From assembly GCA_910585445.1 (NCBI GenBank), contig CAJUEK010000005.1, positions 40,203-104,202 of the forward strand: a stretch of DNA of 64,000 nucleotides. Reading direction: 5' to 3'. The first letter of the stretch is position 1. Each line of letters opens with the position of its first letter. Made by a program: the position numbers and the translations under genes. Origin of the DNA: an uncultured Bacteroidales bacterium. Lineage in GTDB: Bacteria > Bacteroidota > Bacteroidia > Bacteroidales > UBA932. Shown in pieces: positions 9,583 to 18,650 of this stretch. Under the pieces are notes generated by a model. That model did not search any database and was not told where the DNA came from. It was given only the letters and a program-made list of their open reading frames with translations.

Positions 9583-9975
9583 TTATATAAGACTGCCTAT
9601 CTTTTCAATAAACTGCTTCAACGGTTCAAAAAGTGGCAACATCTCTTTTTCAGTCGTAACATAGACACAATTATAATCGCTTTTCTCTCTCAATGATTGT
9701 AATTCTGTATATAACCATGCTTCTTCAGAGGTGAATTTTCCTGTCTTGACATAATGCAGCCCAAACATGGTCATTGTACCTTTATGTGTGCTTACTTCGT
9801 GCCTGTCGTGTATCAAGAGGGCTGAAACAGCATGAAAGATTGCATAATACATCCTGTTTGACACCGTATCCCAAAAATCCATTTCAGCAATGCTTTCAGC
9901 CTGTCTCAGACAAGAAACGGCCTTTTCATATTCAAGATTTACGATTATGTGGCGTTCTTCGTCGGTGAGTTTCAT
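9583..9975 (-). CDS. HEPN-domain protein, probable toxin of an MNT/HEPN pair
   Basis: An all-alpha cytoplasmic protein of 130 residues. The stretch RMYYAIFHAV (R41 to H48) fits the HEPN ribonuclease signature R-x(4-6)-H, and the C-terminus LREKSDYNCVY fits the family. Its ATG overlaps the stop of the nucleotidyltransferase gene by four bases (ATGA), indicating translational coupling. In HepT/MntA systems the HEPN partner is an RNase toxin silenced by the nucleotidyltransferase. That activity is inferred from the family; some HEPN proteins next to nucleotidyltransferases lack demonstrated toxicity. Confidence 0.85.
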   Translation of the reverse strand: MKLTDEERHIIVNLEYEKAVSCLRQAESIAEMDFWDTVSNRMYYAIFHAVSALLIHDRHEVSTHKGTMTMFGLHYVKTGKFTSEEAWLYTELQSLREKSDYNCVYVTTEKEMLPLFEPLKQFIEKIGSLI

Positions 9976-10289
9976 ACCAATATTATTCCGTCTTGTTCAA
10001 CATTCTTGTAAAATGGGGTAAAAGAATTGTTCTTCCATTCGTCCTTTGTGTACATGACAGGACTGATTGCTTCCCCAACATTCCAACCCAGTGCTGCAAA
10101 TGGATAAAGCACATTGCGATAATCGCTCTGCTCAATTTCGGATTTGTCAAGAAGTATCAGCAAATCCCAATCGGAATCCTCTGTCGCTTCATTCCTTGCC
10201 TGTGAACCATACAGAATCAACTGCCCGCCTTTTGGGATGGCCTTTCGGGCAATTCGCTTGATTTCTTTTAATATGTCACTTCTAATCAT
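9972..10289 (-). CDS. minimal nucleotidyltransferase (MNT), probable antitoxin
   Basis: A 105-residue protein from ATG at 10289 (a GGAG lies just upstream; a longer in-frame start at 10370 adds a non-conserved extension). The polymerase-beta-like signature is complete: G28-S29 followed by ten residues and D40-x-D42 (GSQARNEATEDSDWD). MNT antitoxins of the MntA type inactivate HEPN toxins by adding nucleotides to a tyrosine. It is encoded first and overlaps the HEPN gene by four bases, the usual order for this pair. Confidence 0.85.
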   Translation of the reverse strand: MIRSDILKEIKRIARKAIPKGGQLILYGSQARNEATEDSDWDLLILLDKSEIEQSDYRNVLYPFAALGWNVGEAISPVMYTKDEWKNNSFTPFYKNVEQDGIILV

Positions 10290-10464
10290 GGCTCCATATC
10301 TTATTTGGCAAATATATGATTTTTTCCCGTCATTGCAAACCACGTTCCCTCTCCATCTCCTGCATAGCATTCCCTATTACCCAAAGTTGTTCAGATTCTT
10401 CCAGGAATCCGCAAGTTCCCGTTTTGGGGTAAGTGCCTGACCGCCATATGGCCGTACATTTATC

Positions 10465-10556
10465 AAAACGGTTTAAAAAATGGGCCGGATTTTTACCGAA
10501 TGCTCCCAAAATGAAAAACGGTAAAAAAATCGCAGGATATTTTTACCGTTTTCCCG
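10465..10556 (-). repeat. dispersed repeat family 1, full-length copy
   Basis: This is the reverse complement of the copy at 24647-24737. It contains AAACGGTTTAAAAAATGGG on the plus strand, a CCGAATGCTCCCAAAATG centre and paired ACGGTAAAA/TTTTTACCGT arms that can fold into nested hairpins. It lies between the tRNA-Gly and MNT/HEPN units. Confidence 0.75.
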
Positions 10557-10617
10557 CTTCCGGGCAGATACCTGATTGATACAAAAGAAAAGGCCATCAA
10601 AAAATGATGACCTCAAT

Positions 10618-10693
10618 TGGAGCGGAAAACGAGACTCGAACTCGCGACCCCAACCTTGGCAAGGTTGTGCTCTACCAACTGAGCTATTTCCGC
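10618..10693 (-). tRNA. tRNA-Gly (GCC)
   Basis: The minus strand folds as a cloverleaf: acceptor GCGGAAA with TTTCCGC, D-arm GCTC/GAGC, anticodon stem CAACC/GGTTG with loop TTGCCAA (anticodon GCC), and T-loop TTCGAGT. The 3' CCA is encoded. A good promoter lies upstream at 10739-10769. Confidence 0.97.
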
Positions 10694-10738
10694 ATTAAAT
10701 CTTTATAAGAACTTCCGCATCGTTTCCGAATGGGATTG

Positions 10739-10769
10739 CAAAGGTACGAAGAAAATCGGAACTTGCAAA
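10739..10769 (-). promoter_or_regulatory. tRNA-Gly promoter
   Basis: On the minus strand TTTG (10769-10766), 19 bp, then TACCTTTG (10746-10739): a perfect Bacteroidetes -33/-7 promoter. Confidence 0.8.
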
Positions 10770-11030
10770 TTTTCTACACAAAAATGTGAAAAATTTTGTA
10801 AAAAATGTCAGAAGAGGTGATTTTTCCTGTTATTCGAACCCGGTGTTGCCCCAGTGCCGTCTCCGGTTTTGCCCCTGAGCCGCGGCCAGTGTTGCCACCG
10901 TGTCACCTCCTTTGTCACCTCTTGTGCTGCCCCAGAGTTGCTGCCTGAGTCCTTATCTGCATGCATGTCACATGAGGCGGTAAATGACTATACCAACAAA
11001 TAATGATAATATCTAAATACAGAAAATTTA

Positions 11031-11038
11031 TAACTTTG
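11031..11038 (+). promoter_or_regulatory. -7 box of the receptor/DUF4876 operon
   Basis: TAACTTTG matches TAnnTTTG exactly. It places transcription start near 11045 and so supports ATG 11072 over the upstream in-frame ATG at 11003. No clear -33 TTTG. Confidence 0.6.
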
Positions 11039-11071
11039 CCTTCCTTAAATGATGTAGTGACTCTTTTGCCT

Positions 11072-13927
11072 ATGAGACGTTTGATTATATATCTCCTGCT
11101 GTCAGGAATCAGCCTGCTTGTCAGTTTCCATGCCGAGGCGGCACAATCCGCATCAGCTTCTCTTCCGCCTGAAAGGCACAGCGTCGGGGGCATGGTCACG
11201 GAAGCAGGCACAGGAGCGCCGGTGGCCGGAGTGGTCGTGCGTCTTGGAAAAGACTATCTGTGGACCGCCACCGGGCCGGACGGAAGCTTCATCTTCGATA
11301 ATGTTCAGAAAGGCCAGTATTCACTTGAGAGCTCATGTCTTGGATATGTTACGGTTTCAATAAGCATAAATGTCACGGAAGATATTGCGGACATAAGCGT
11401 AATCATGCATGAAAATTCCCTTGCCCTGGACGAGGTCGTGGTCACGGCAAGCAAGCCGAAGGACGGTCTCGGTACATCCCATTCACTTGGCAGGGACGCA
11501 TTGAACCATCTCCAGATGTCCAGCATGACGGATGTCGCGGCACTTCTTCCCGGAGGCAAGACAGTCAATCCTGACCTTACCACGGCCAATGCCATGTCAC
11601 TCAGGGAGGGCGGCTCTGCTGCCGGAAATGCCGCTTTCGGAACGGCAGTGGAAGTTGACGGTGTAAGATTCGGCAACAACGCCTCGTTTTCCGAAATGTC
11701 AGGTGCCAGTACAAGAAGCGTGGCTGTAGAGAACATAGAGTCAATAGAAGTCATCACGGGCGTTCCATCTGCTGAATATGGTGACCTCAACAGCGGAATC
11801 GTCAAAATACACACGCGCAAAGGACGTACCCCTGTCAATGTCACGTTCTCTGTCAATCCGCGCACATATTCGGTCTCGGCATCAAAGGGCATAGACCTGC
11901 AGAAAGAAAACGGCGTGCTGAATGTAAGCGCGGAATGGGCACGTGCGGTCAAAAGACTTGTTTCCCCATATCAGTCATACACCCGCAGCGGCCTTACGAT
12001 GGCATATAGCAACACATTCCGCAAAGTCCTGCGTTTCGAGGCCGGCTTCTCCGGAAATATCGGCGGCATGAACACCAAAGACGACCCGGATGCATTCACC
12101 GGTGAATATCGCAAGGAACGTGACAATGTGCTACGTGGCAATACCTCATTGACATGGCTCCTGAACAGGTCCTGGGTGACTGACCTGAAATTTGACGCGT
12201 CCGTTAACTTCAACGACAATCTTTCTCGCTATCACAAATTCAATTCATACGGTTCGCAGCAGCCTGCGGTGCATGCTGAACAGGAAGGCTATTTTCTTGC
12301 GGACAGGCTTCCCCTTACATATTTCTCGGACCAGATTATTGATTCGAAGGAACTTGACATCGCTGCTTCTCTCAAATACAACTGGCACTGGAGGCGTGAC
12401 GCTTTCAAAAGCTCCCTAAAGGCCGGTGTCCAGTATAAGGCCAACGGCAATGTCGGCAAGGGAGAATATTATGAAGACCCGTCTCTTGCAGCTAACAAAT
12501 ACAGGCCGCGCCCATACCGGGACTATCCTTTCATGCACAATCTTTCCGTCTATGCTGAGGAGCACATCACTGTTCCTGTAGCCGCAACCACGCTTGAACT
12601 GACAGCTGGCCTGCGCCTCGAGAATGTCTTTATAAAAGGCTCGCTCTATGACGGAATGACGACTCTCTCCCCAAGGTTCAACGCAAAATGGAAACTTGCC
12701 GACGGCTTCTCCCTGCGCGGAGGCTGGGGCATAACGGAAAAGCTGCCCTCATATTATATATTGTATCCGAAGCCCGAATACAGGGATATCCTGACTTTCG
12801 GAATTTCCCACGGCAGTAACTCATCTTATGTCTATTATACAATGCCTTACATGCTCCGTTACAATCCGGACCTGAAATGGCAGAGGAACAGCAATTCTGA
12901 GTTCGGGGCCGATGCGGAAGTCTTCGGGACTAAGATTTCTCTTGTGGGCTTCTATAATGTGACAAGGTCTCCATACCAGTTCATTGACATGTATGACCCT
13001 TTCTCATACGATGTCCTCCAGAGGCCTGACGGTTTCGAGATGCCTTCCAATCCGCAGATAAAGGTTGACAGCGAAAGCGGTATGGTGTATATCTGTTCTC
13101 AGGACGGGGTGTGGACGCCGATGGATGTGAAAGTTACGGACCGGACATTCGCCAAGTCAAAGTGTCAGGGCAACGGTACTGATGTGCACCGTGCCGGAGC
13201 GGAGCTTGTGGTGGAATTTCCTGAGATAAAGCCGCTGCATACCGTTTTCAGGCTTGACGCTTCTTATGCCTATACCTCTTATTTGAATGACAGGCTTTCC
13301 TATTATTACCAGGATGGCTGGTCTCACACCTCGCTTCCAAACCGTTCTTACCAGTATGTCGGAATCTATGCCAACGGGGGCAATGATGTTCCGGTGGCGA
13401 ATGGAAAGATAACCCACGACCTTGACGCCAACCTCACAGCCATCACCCACATACCTCAGGCAAGGCTCATCATAACCTGCCGTCTCGAGATGTCGCTTCT
13501 GAAGCTGAGAAGGAATGTTTCTGAGCATGATGGCGGCACATATGCATACAAGGTCGGCGAGACGGATAATATGCCAGTAGGCGGTGACATATATGATGGA
13601 AATTCATACACCGCAGTCCGTCCGGTTGCATATATGGATTTGGACGGGAATGTCCATCCTTTCACGGATGAGCATGCCTCGAACCCTGAGTTTGCTAACC
13701 TTATACTGAAGTCTGTGAATGCATATACGTTCGCCCAGGACGGCTACGGGCCTTATTTCTCTGCCAATCTCAGCGTCACGAAAGAAATCGGAGACCATGT
13801 GTCCCTGTCCTTCTTTGCCAACAACTTCACAAACTCCCGTCCGTATGTCAAGTCGTTTGCTACCGGTGTCAGAGCCATATTCACACCTGCCTTCTATTAC
13901 GGTCTTACATGCCGCCTGAAATTTTAG
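11072..13927 (+). CDS. TonB-dependent receptor with regulatory-like N-domain
   Basis: Outer-membrane receptor of 951 residues from ATG 11072; the promoter position excludes the longer start. Signal peptide MRRLIIYLLLSGISLLV to about residue 23. A carboxypeptidase regulatory-like domain follows at about 37-115 (GGMVTEAGTGAPVAGVVVRL, then GSFIFDNVQKGQYSLE), then DEVVVTAS, then a plug (VEVDGVRFGNNASF, IESIEVITGVPSAEYGDL NSGIV) and a barrel ending in FYYGLTCRLKF with the C-terminal Phe. It heads an operon with the DUF4876 lipoprotein 24 bp downstream, the DUF6850-like barrel and a FISUMP lipoprotein. Substrate unknown; iron or heme chelates and peptides are possibilities that the sequence does not decide. 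Confidence 0.9.
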   Translation: MRRLIIYLLLSGISLLVSFHAEAAQSASASLPPERHSVGGMVTEAGTGAPVAGVVVRLGKDYLWTATGPDGSFIFDNVQKGQYSLESSCLGYVTVSISINVTEDIADISVIMHENSLALDEVVVTASKPKDGLGTSHSLGRDALNHLQMSSMTDVAALLPGGKTVNPDLTTANAMSLREGGSAAGNAAFGTAVEVDGVRFGNNASFSEMSGASTRSVAVENIESIEVITGVPSAEYGDLNSGIVKIHTRKGRTPVNVTFSVNPRTYSVSASKGIDLQKENGVLNVSAEWARAVKRLVSPYQSYTRSGLTMAYSNTFRKVLRFEAGFSGNIGGMNTKDDPDAFTGEYRKERDNVLRGNTSLTWLLNRSWVTDLKFDASVNFNDNLSRYHKFNSYGSQQPAVHAEQEGYFLADRLPLTYFSDQIIDSKELDIAASLKYNWHWRRDAFKSSLKAGVQYKANGNVGKGEYYEDPSLAANKYRPRPYRDYPFMHNLSVYAEEHITVPVAATTLELTAGLRLENVFIKGSLYDGMTTLSPRFNAKWKLADGFSLRGGWGITEKLPSYYILYPKPEYRDILTFGISHGSNSSYVYYTMPYMLRYNPDLKWQRNSNSEFGADAEVFGTKISLVGFYNVTRSPYQFIDMYDPFSYDVLQRPDGFEMPSNPQIKVDSESGMVYICSQDGVWTPMDVKVTDRTFAKSKCQGNGTDVHRAGAELVVEFPEIKPLHTVFRLDASYAYTSYLNDRLSYYYQDGWSHTSLPNRSYQYVGIYANGGNDVPVANGKITHDLDANLTAITHIPQARLIITCRLEMSLLKLRRNVSEHDGGTYAYKVGETDNMPVGGDIYDGNSYTAVRPVAYMDLDGNVHPFTDEHASNPEFANLILKSVNAYTFAQDGYGPYFSANLSVTKEIGDHVSLSFFANNFTNSRPYVKSFATGVRAIFTPAFYYGLTCRLKF

Positions 13928-13951
13928 GCTTTACAACAAATTCACAGAAGA

Positions 13952-15178
13952 ATGAGACGATACCATTACATATTCATTTTCATTGCTTTCCTGGTTTCTT
14001 GCGAGCCATTGAAGCATTCTGACCCTTATGCGGAAAATCTTAATGCTTTGACTGTCACGGTGGTATATCCGGAAGATTTTGCTGACATCGTACACGAGGG
14101 TGTGCCGGTGCTCATTGAGGACATGAATTCGCGTGCGAAGTATTCTGGCATTACTGATGCTTCCGGAGTTGTGAGACTCAATCTGCCTGACGGGCTGTAC
14201 CGCCTGAATGCAAGCGACCGCAAGGCGACCGATGTGTTCAACGGAGCTGCTGACAAGGTGGCCGTCAGCGGAGGGCCGGTAAATCTGCGGCTTCCGATGG
14301 CACATTCAAAGACCGGGGCGATAATCATAAAGGAAATCTATTGCGGGGGCTGCAAGAAACTTCCGCAGGAGGGGGACTATCAGTCCGACCAGTATTTTAT
14401 CCTGCACAACAACGACTACGAAGTGCAATATCTCGACAGCCTGTGTTTCGGAACGATGGCCCCATATAATTCCACTGGTGTCAATCCGTTCATATCCAGG
14501 GACAAAGATACGGGAGAAATCATCTTTCCTGCATTCATTCCTGTCATACAGGCCGTTTGGCAGTTCCCGGGAGACGGCAAGTCGTTCCCGCTCCAGCCAG
14601 GAGAAGATGCAGTGGTCTGCTTGAGGGGGGCGATTGACCATACGGTCCAGTATCCTCTGTCGGTGAATCTGAACAAGCCGGACTATTTTGTCTGCTACAA
14701 TGCCACCTACTTCCCGAATACCGAATACCATCCGGCTCCGGGTGACAAGATTTCTGTATCAAGATACCTGGACGTCGTGATAAAGACAGGCAAGGCCAAT
14801 GCATATACAATGTCGATAAGCTCTCCTGCGGTAATAGTGTTCAAGGCCTCCGGCACGACTATACAGGACTTTGTCCGCGTGCAGGATAACATAACGCCTG
14901 TTCCCGGCAGTAAGGTTGACAATGTCGTCAAGATACCGTATGAGTGGGTATATGATGCCGTGGAGGTTTTTGACGGCCGTTCTGCAAATAATGCAAAGAG
15001 GCTGGCCCCGTCTATGGATGCCGGATATGTGCTTCAGTCAGACGTGTTTATGGGACGGAGCCTTATGCGCCATGTGGATGAGCAGGCCAGTGCCTCTGCC
15101 GGATATGAAGTGCTTGCCGACACGAACAATTCCCTGAATGATTTTTATGAAACCGACAAACAGTCTCTTCATGAATAG
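13952..15178 (+). CDS. DUF4876-like lipoprotein
   Basis: A 408-residue exported lipoprotein; IAFLVSCEP puts the acylated cysteine near residue 17. Residues about 29-115 form an Ig/transthyretin-like domain (ALTVTVVYPEDFADIV ... GVVRLNLPDGLYRLNAS), the rest is a beta-rich domain with IIIKEIYCGGCKK, DQYFILHNNDYEVQYLDSL and PGEDAVVC. This arrangement is what I know as DUF4876. Its gene follows the receptor gene and overlaps the next gene by 8 bp, so it is probably a cell-surface partner of the receptor in an uncharacterised uptake system. Confidence 0.75.
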   Translation: MRRYHYIFIFIAFLVSCEPLKHSDPYAENLNALTVTVVYPEDFADIVHEGVPVLIEDMNSRAKYSGITDASGVVRLNLPDGLYRLNASDRKATDVFNGAADKVAVSGGPVNLRLPMAHSKTGAIIIKEIYCGGCKKLPQEGDYQSDQYFILHNNDYEVQYLDSLCFGTMAPYNSTGVNPFISRDKDTGEIIFPAFIPVIQAVWQFPGDGKSFPLQPGEDAVVCLRGAIDHTVQYPLSVNLNKPDYFVCYNATYFPNTEYHPAPGDKISVSRYLDVVIKTGKANAYTMSISSPAVIVFKASGTTIQDFVRVQDNITPVPGSKVDNVVKIPYEWVYDAVEVFDGRSANNAKRLAPSMDAGYVLQSDVFMGRSLMRHVDEQASASAGYEVLADTNNSLNDFYETDKQSLHE

Positions 15179-16688
15179 GACAGTTTACATATTTCTCTGC
15201 TGCCTTCTGCCGCTGTGCCACCTGTCTGAGGCCGCGGCACGTTCATGGACATATGGACATGTCCTAAGGCGCAATCTGTGGAACCTCTCGGAGAATGTTG
15301 CCGGTATAAGGCAGGATTCCTTGTCGCGTTCTTATGCTGAAGTCTATGGCAAATGGTCTTCCGGCGGCTTCCGTGACTCATGGCAGGCTGCTGATGCATG
15401 GAGCGCCGGCGCCATGACGGAAAGCATACGCCATTTTGACAAATTCTCACTCAAAGGCTCGTTCTCCTTTGACCAGACAGAAGGCTACGGGATGTGCGGT
15501 TCCATGTTCATGAAGCCGGGATATTATCCTCTTGATGTGCTGGAGTTCACTCCCGGTCGGAAGACACGTCAGACATATGCATTGGAAGGGGGCTTCTCTG
15601 CCGATCTTGCTCCGAACTGGAGGCTCGGTGCGAATATGGATTTTTCATCGGCCAATCTGGCCAAGCGCAAGGACCTCAGGCATATGAACTGGCGTCTCGA
15701 CATGACGGTGGTTCCAGGATTCATGTACCATAACGGGCCATTTTCCGTCGGTGCCGCATATGTTTTCAGCAAGAATAGCGAAGTGATTGAGTCTGAGCAG
15801 GCCGGGTCGTCGGAGTTTTCATATTATGCTTTCCTTGACAAGGGCATGATGTACGGGACATATTCCGTGTGGGACGGCAGCGGGGTGCACCTTGCGGAAG
15901 AAGGTATAAAAGGCTTCCCGCTAAAGGAAATCAAGAACGGTGCTTCAGTCCAGTTTGCTGCCGGAGACTTCTTCGCGGATGCGCAGTATCTGCACTCTTC
16001 CGGAACGGCAGGTGAGAAAGAAAGTGTCTGGTTCCGTTTTCCGGGGGACGAAGTCGCTCTGAAAGCCGGATATAGGGTTGTGCGTGGCGAATCTTATCAC
16101 TATGTTCGTCTCGGTATGGATTGGAAAAGGCAGGTCACGGATGAGTCTGTTCTTGAAAAGGTAAGCGAAAACGGGGTGGCATCTGTTGTTTGCCATGGCT
16201 CAAATAGAATTGCTGAAAGGCGGATGTGGGGGCTGGCTCCTGAATATGAATACATGTCCGGGCTGTGGGAATTGAGGGCGCATGGCGAGGTCCGTGGAGT
16301 TAACAGCTTGTCGTCCCAGATGTATCCGTATCTTTATTCGCAGGAGCTTGTGACGTTTTCTGCTGATGTGAGCGCGCTTGTGCATATATGGAAATTTGAT
16401 GTGGGGGCCGTGATTGGATGTGCCGGAGGCTTTTTTGATGAGCATGGACGCATGGCTTCTGATGATTCCGGTGTCCAGACTTCTCCGTTCAGGCTGCAGG
16501 ACTGGTATGACTTGCAGATGGAATACAAGACCGCCCCGCGGATAAATGCGGCTCTTTCATGCCGTTTCTGGTGCTGGAAGGGATTGTATTGCCGGGTTGC
16601 CGCAGAATGGGCCCATGGCTTCGGGCTGTCCCATATCAAGGGTGCGGACCGTTACGGTGCTTCATTGGGTGTCGGATATGAGTTCTGA
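15171..16688 (+). CDS. outer-membrane beta-barrel protein, DUF6850-like
   Basis: A 505-residue protein from ATG 15171, chosen because it gives a clear signal peptide (FLCCLLPLCHLSEAAA) and an 8-bp overlap with the preceding stop; an in-frame ATG exists at 15138. The mature part alternates aromatic and polar residues as in a barrel (e.g. YALEGGFSADLAPNWRLGAN, ALKAGYRVVRGESYHYVRLG) and ends in YGASLGVGYEF with a terminal Phe. This family regularly accompanies DUF4876 and a TonB receptor. No substrate can be assigned. Confidence 0.7.
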   Translation: MNRTVYIFLCCLLPLCHLSEAAARSWTYGHVLRRNLWNLSENVAGIRQDSLSRSYAEVYGKWSSGGFRDSWQAADAWSAGAMTESIRHFDKFSLKGSFSFDQTEGYGMCGSMFMKPGYYPLDVLEFTPGRKTRQTYALEGGFSADLAPNWRLGANMDFSSANLAKRKDLRHMNWRLDMTVVPGFMYHNGPFSVGAAYVFSKNSEVIESEQAGSSEFSYYAFLDKGMMYGTYSVWDGSGVHLAEEGIKGFPLKEIKNGASVQFAAGDFFADAQYLHSSGTAGEKESVWFRFPGDEVALKAGYRVVRGESYHYVRLGMDWKRQVTDESVLEKVSENGVASVVCHGSNRIAERRMWGLAPEYEYMSGLWELRAHGEVRGVNSLSSQMYPYLYSQELVTFSADVSALVHIWKFDVGAVIGCAGGFFDEHGRMASDDSGVQTSPFRLQDWYDLQMEYKTAPRINAALSCRFWCWKGLYCRVAAEWAHGFGLSHIKGADRYGASLGVGYEF

Positions 16689-16753
16689 CAATGCTATAAA
16701 GTTTTGGCTATGCCGGGGCGAAGTGTTTGTAAACTATGTTTAAAATTTATATT

Positions 16754-17596
16754 ATGAAAAAGTTTTATGTTCTTTTAGCGGCTGCTGCCGTTGTTGCAGC
16801 TTGCCAGAAGCCTTCAGATGGGGGCGAGCCTGTTGATGACAATACCTTGACTTACGGGGGAGTGACGTATAAGACCGTGACCCTGTCCAATGGGCAGACA
16901 TGGATGGCTGAGCCTTTACGCTATGTGCCCGAAGGCAAGACCGTTTCTGATGACCCTGCTGCGGCTGCCGGAATATGGTATCCGTATGAGGTGTCCGGAG
17001 GTGTTGCAAAGGCTTTGAAAGATGAGGCTTCTGTCGCCAGGTATGGATATCTTTATGATGCGGCTTCTGCATTCGGAGTCAAGGAGGTCACGCCTGCGAA
17101 TTTCAAGACGTTTGAGGGTACGCGCGGAATCTGTCCGGAAGGATGGCACATCCCTACCAGGGCCGATTTTGTCAAGCTCTGCGGATTTTCGCTCAAGGCG
17201 GAAGGGGAGAGTGCTCCTCTCGTTGATGAGACCGCTCTGTTTTACGATGCAGACCTTAAAGGGGCGTCTGTAGTTGATTTCAATGAGGGCAACTGGAATT
17301 TCATTCCAACCGGCTATATGAACAGGACGGCGACAGACAAGACCGGTTCTTATCCTGCCGCTCCATTGACCACTGACGAAACATGCTCGATTCCGGAATT
17401 TGTGGGAAAGCCTACAATTACATATTTCATAGGCTCGACCGCATATCAGCACAGACCCACATCGACGGGTGAAAACATCCAGTTCTTTGACATGTACGGC
17501 ATGTTCGTGAAGACATCTCCTGCCGGCAAAATCACTGTCGGCTACGGAAACTATCTTTCAGGATATTCTGTACGTTGCATCAAGAATGCAGAGTAG
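16754..17596 (+). CDS. FISUMP-domain lipoprotein
   Basis: A 280-residue lipoprotein; MKKFYVLLAAAAVVAACQK gives acylated Cys17. ATG 16754 is preferred to 16736 because it begins the signal peptide directly. The body carries hallmarks of the Fibrobacter succinogenes major paralogous domain: YKTVTLSNGQTWMAEPLRY, GYLYDAASAF, GICPEGWHIPTRADF and a terminal GYSVRCIKN. Such proteins are surface or secreted and of unknown function. It lies 65 bp after the barrel gene and ends just before a terminator, so it closes the operon. Confidence 0.85.
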   Translation: MKKFYVLLAAAAVVAACQKPSDGGEPVDDNTLTYGGVTYKTVTLSNGQTWMAEPLRYVPEGKTVSDDPAAAAGIWYPYEVSGGVAKALKDEASVARYGYLYDAASAFGVKEVTPANFKTFEGTRGICPEGWHIPTRADFVKLCGFSLKAEGESAPLVDETALFYDADLKGASVVDFNEGNWNFIPTGYMNRTATDKTGSYPAAPLTTDETCSIPEFVGKPTITYFIGSTAYQHRPTSTGENIQFFDMYGMFVKTSPAGKITVGYGNYLSGYSVRCIKNAE

Positions 17597-17623
17597 TCTC
17601 TGTCTGCTTGTTGCATGACATCG

Positions 17624-17656
17624 CGCAGCTTCGGATTTTCCGGGGCTGCGTTTTTT
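17624..17656 (+). terminator. operon terminator
   Basis: CGCAGC (17624-17629) pairs with GCTGCG (17645-17650), followed by T6. Confidence 0.8.
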
Positions 17657-17929
17657 GTTTGCCTTGTTTCGGCGCTTTGCTTTGTAAATTATTGTGTCAT
17701 AATGCAAGTAATATTTTTGTTTTATCCTGTTTTGTGAGACTTGAGTTGTGAAACAAAATTGTTAATATGCTTGAGGCTCATATTTTAATATGCAGTTTTG
17801 TTTAAGTGTGTCGGAAATATTATATTAGCATTGTTTTTGCTGATTGAAAGTGCCCGTTTCAAACGGTTAGTGTCATTCTGAAGCAAAGTTTGCGTTCAAG
17901 AGAATCCAATTATAAAAACAGATATTGTT
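17657..17929. other. AT-rich region upstream of the SIMPL gene
   Basis: No gene seen. TAGCATTG at 17826-17833 is a one-mismatch -7 candidate; the leader to ATG 17930 would be about 90 bases. Confidence 0.4.
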
Positions 17930-18634
17930 ATGGACAAAGGAAAATTTTACAGCGGCCTTGCCATTATGGTGGGCCTGATTGTTCTCGGTGCGATGATTCC
18001 GAAAGCGGTGGGCGAATTCCGCTCTTATGACAGGACTGTCAATGTCAAGGGCCTGTGCGAAAAAGAAGTGAAGGCGGACAAGGTGATATGGCCGTTGACC
18101 TATAAGGTTATGGGCAATGACATCCAGGCTGTCTATGACCAGACTGACAAAAGCAATGAGATGATTGTGGAGTTCCTGAAGTCCGGAGGCATCAAGACAG
18201 GGGAAATTACGGTTGCGCTTCCTGTCATTTCTGACAAGCTTGCAAACGAATACGGGAACATAGACAGGTCATTCCGCTATATATCGAAAAATGTCGTGAC
18301 GGTTTATACGGACAATGTCGATGCTGTGCTTGCCCTTATGTCAAGGCAGTCGGAGCTGCTCAAAAAAGGCATTGTGACTGCGTCAAACAGCTGGGAGAAC
18401 CCGGTGGAGTTCAAATATGAAGGGCTTAATGACATCAAGCCTCAGATGATTGAGGAGGCTACGAAAAATGCCCGCGAGGCCGCTCTGAAATTTGCCAAAG
18501 ATTCGGACAGCAGGCTCGGCAAGATTCGGACAGCTAACCAGGGCACATTCTCAATCGAGAACCGCGACAGCAACACTCCTCACATCAAGAAAGTGAGAGT
18601 GGTGACCTCTGTGACATATTACCTGAAGAAATAA
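17930..18634 (+). CDS. SIMPL-domain (DUF541) protein
   Basis: A 234-residue membrane-anchored or periplasmic protein. An N-terminal hydrophobic segment (GLAIMVGLIVLGAMIP) is followed by the SIMPL domain: VNVKGLCEKEVKADKVIWPL, QSELLKKGIVTASNSW, ATKNAREAALKFAKDS and VRVVTSVTYYLK. This family (DUF541, oxidative-stress-related in E. coli YggE) forms oligomeric assemblies; its role here is unknown. The gene stands alone, between a terminator and the bidirectional hairpin shared with the next gene. Confidence 0.85.
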   Translation: MDKGKFYSGLAIMVGLIVLGAMIPKAVGEFRSYDRTVNVKGLCEKEVKADKVIWPLTYKVMGNDIQAVYDQTDKSNEMIVEFLKSGGIKTGEITVALPVISDKLANEYGNIDRSFRYISKNVVTVYTDNVDAVLALMSRQSELLKKGIVTASNSWENPVEFKYEGLNDIKPQMIEEATKNAREAALKFAKDSDSRLGKIRTANQGTFSIENRDSNTPHIKKVRVVTSVTYYLKK

Positions 18635-18650
18635 TTCCCCCAATAATTCA

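Larger units (their letters stand above)
10694..11071. other. divergent intergenic region, tRNA-Gly / TonB receptor
   Basis: It carries the tRNA promoter on the minus strand and the receptor -7 box on the plus strand. The GC-rich stretch 10830-10930 (tandem-looking GTGTTGCC / GTGTCACC words) shows no gene. Confidence 0.5.

Noticed and set aside
11305..11952. Minus-strand open frame of 215 codons
   Set aside because: Antisense to the conserved regulatory-like and plug domains of the TonB receptor, with no recognisable motif.
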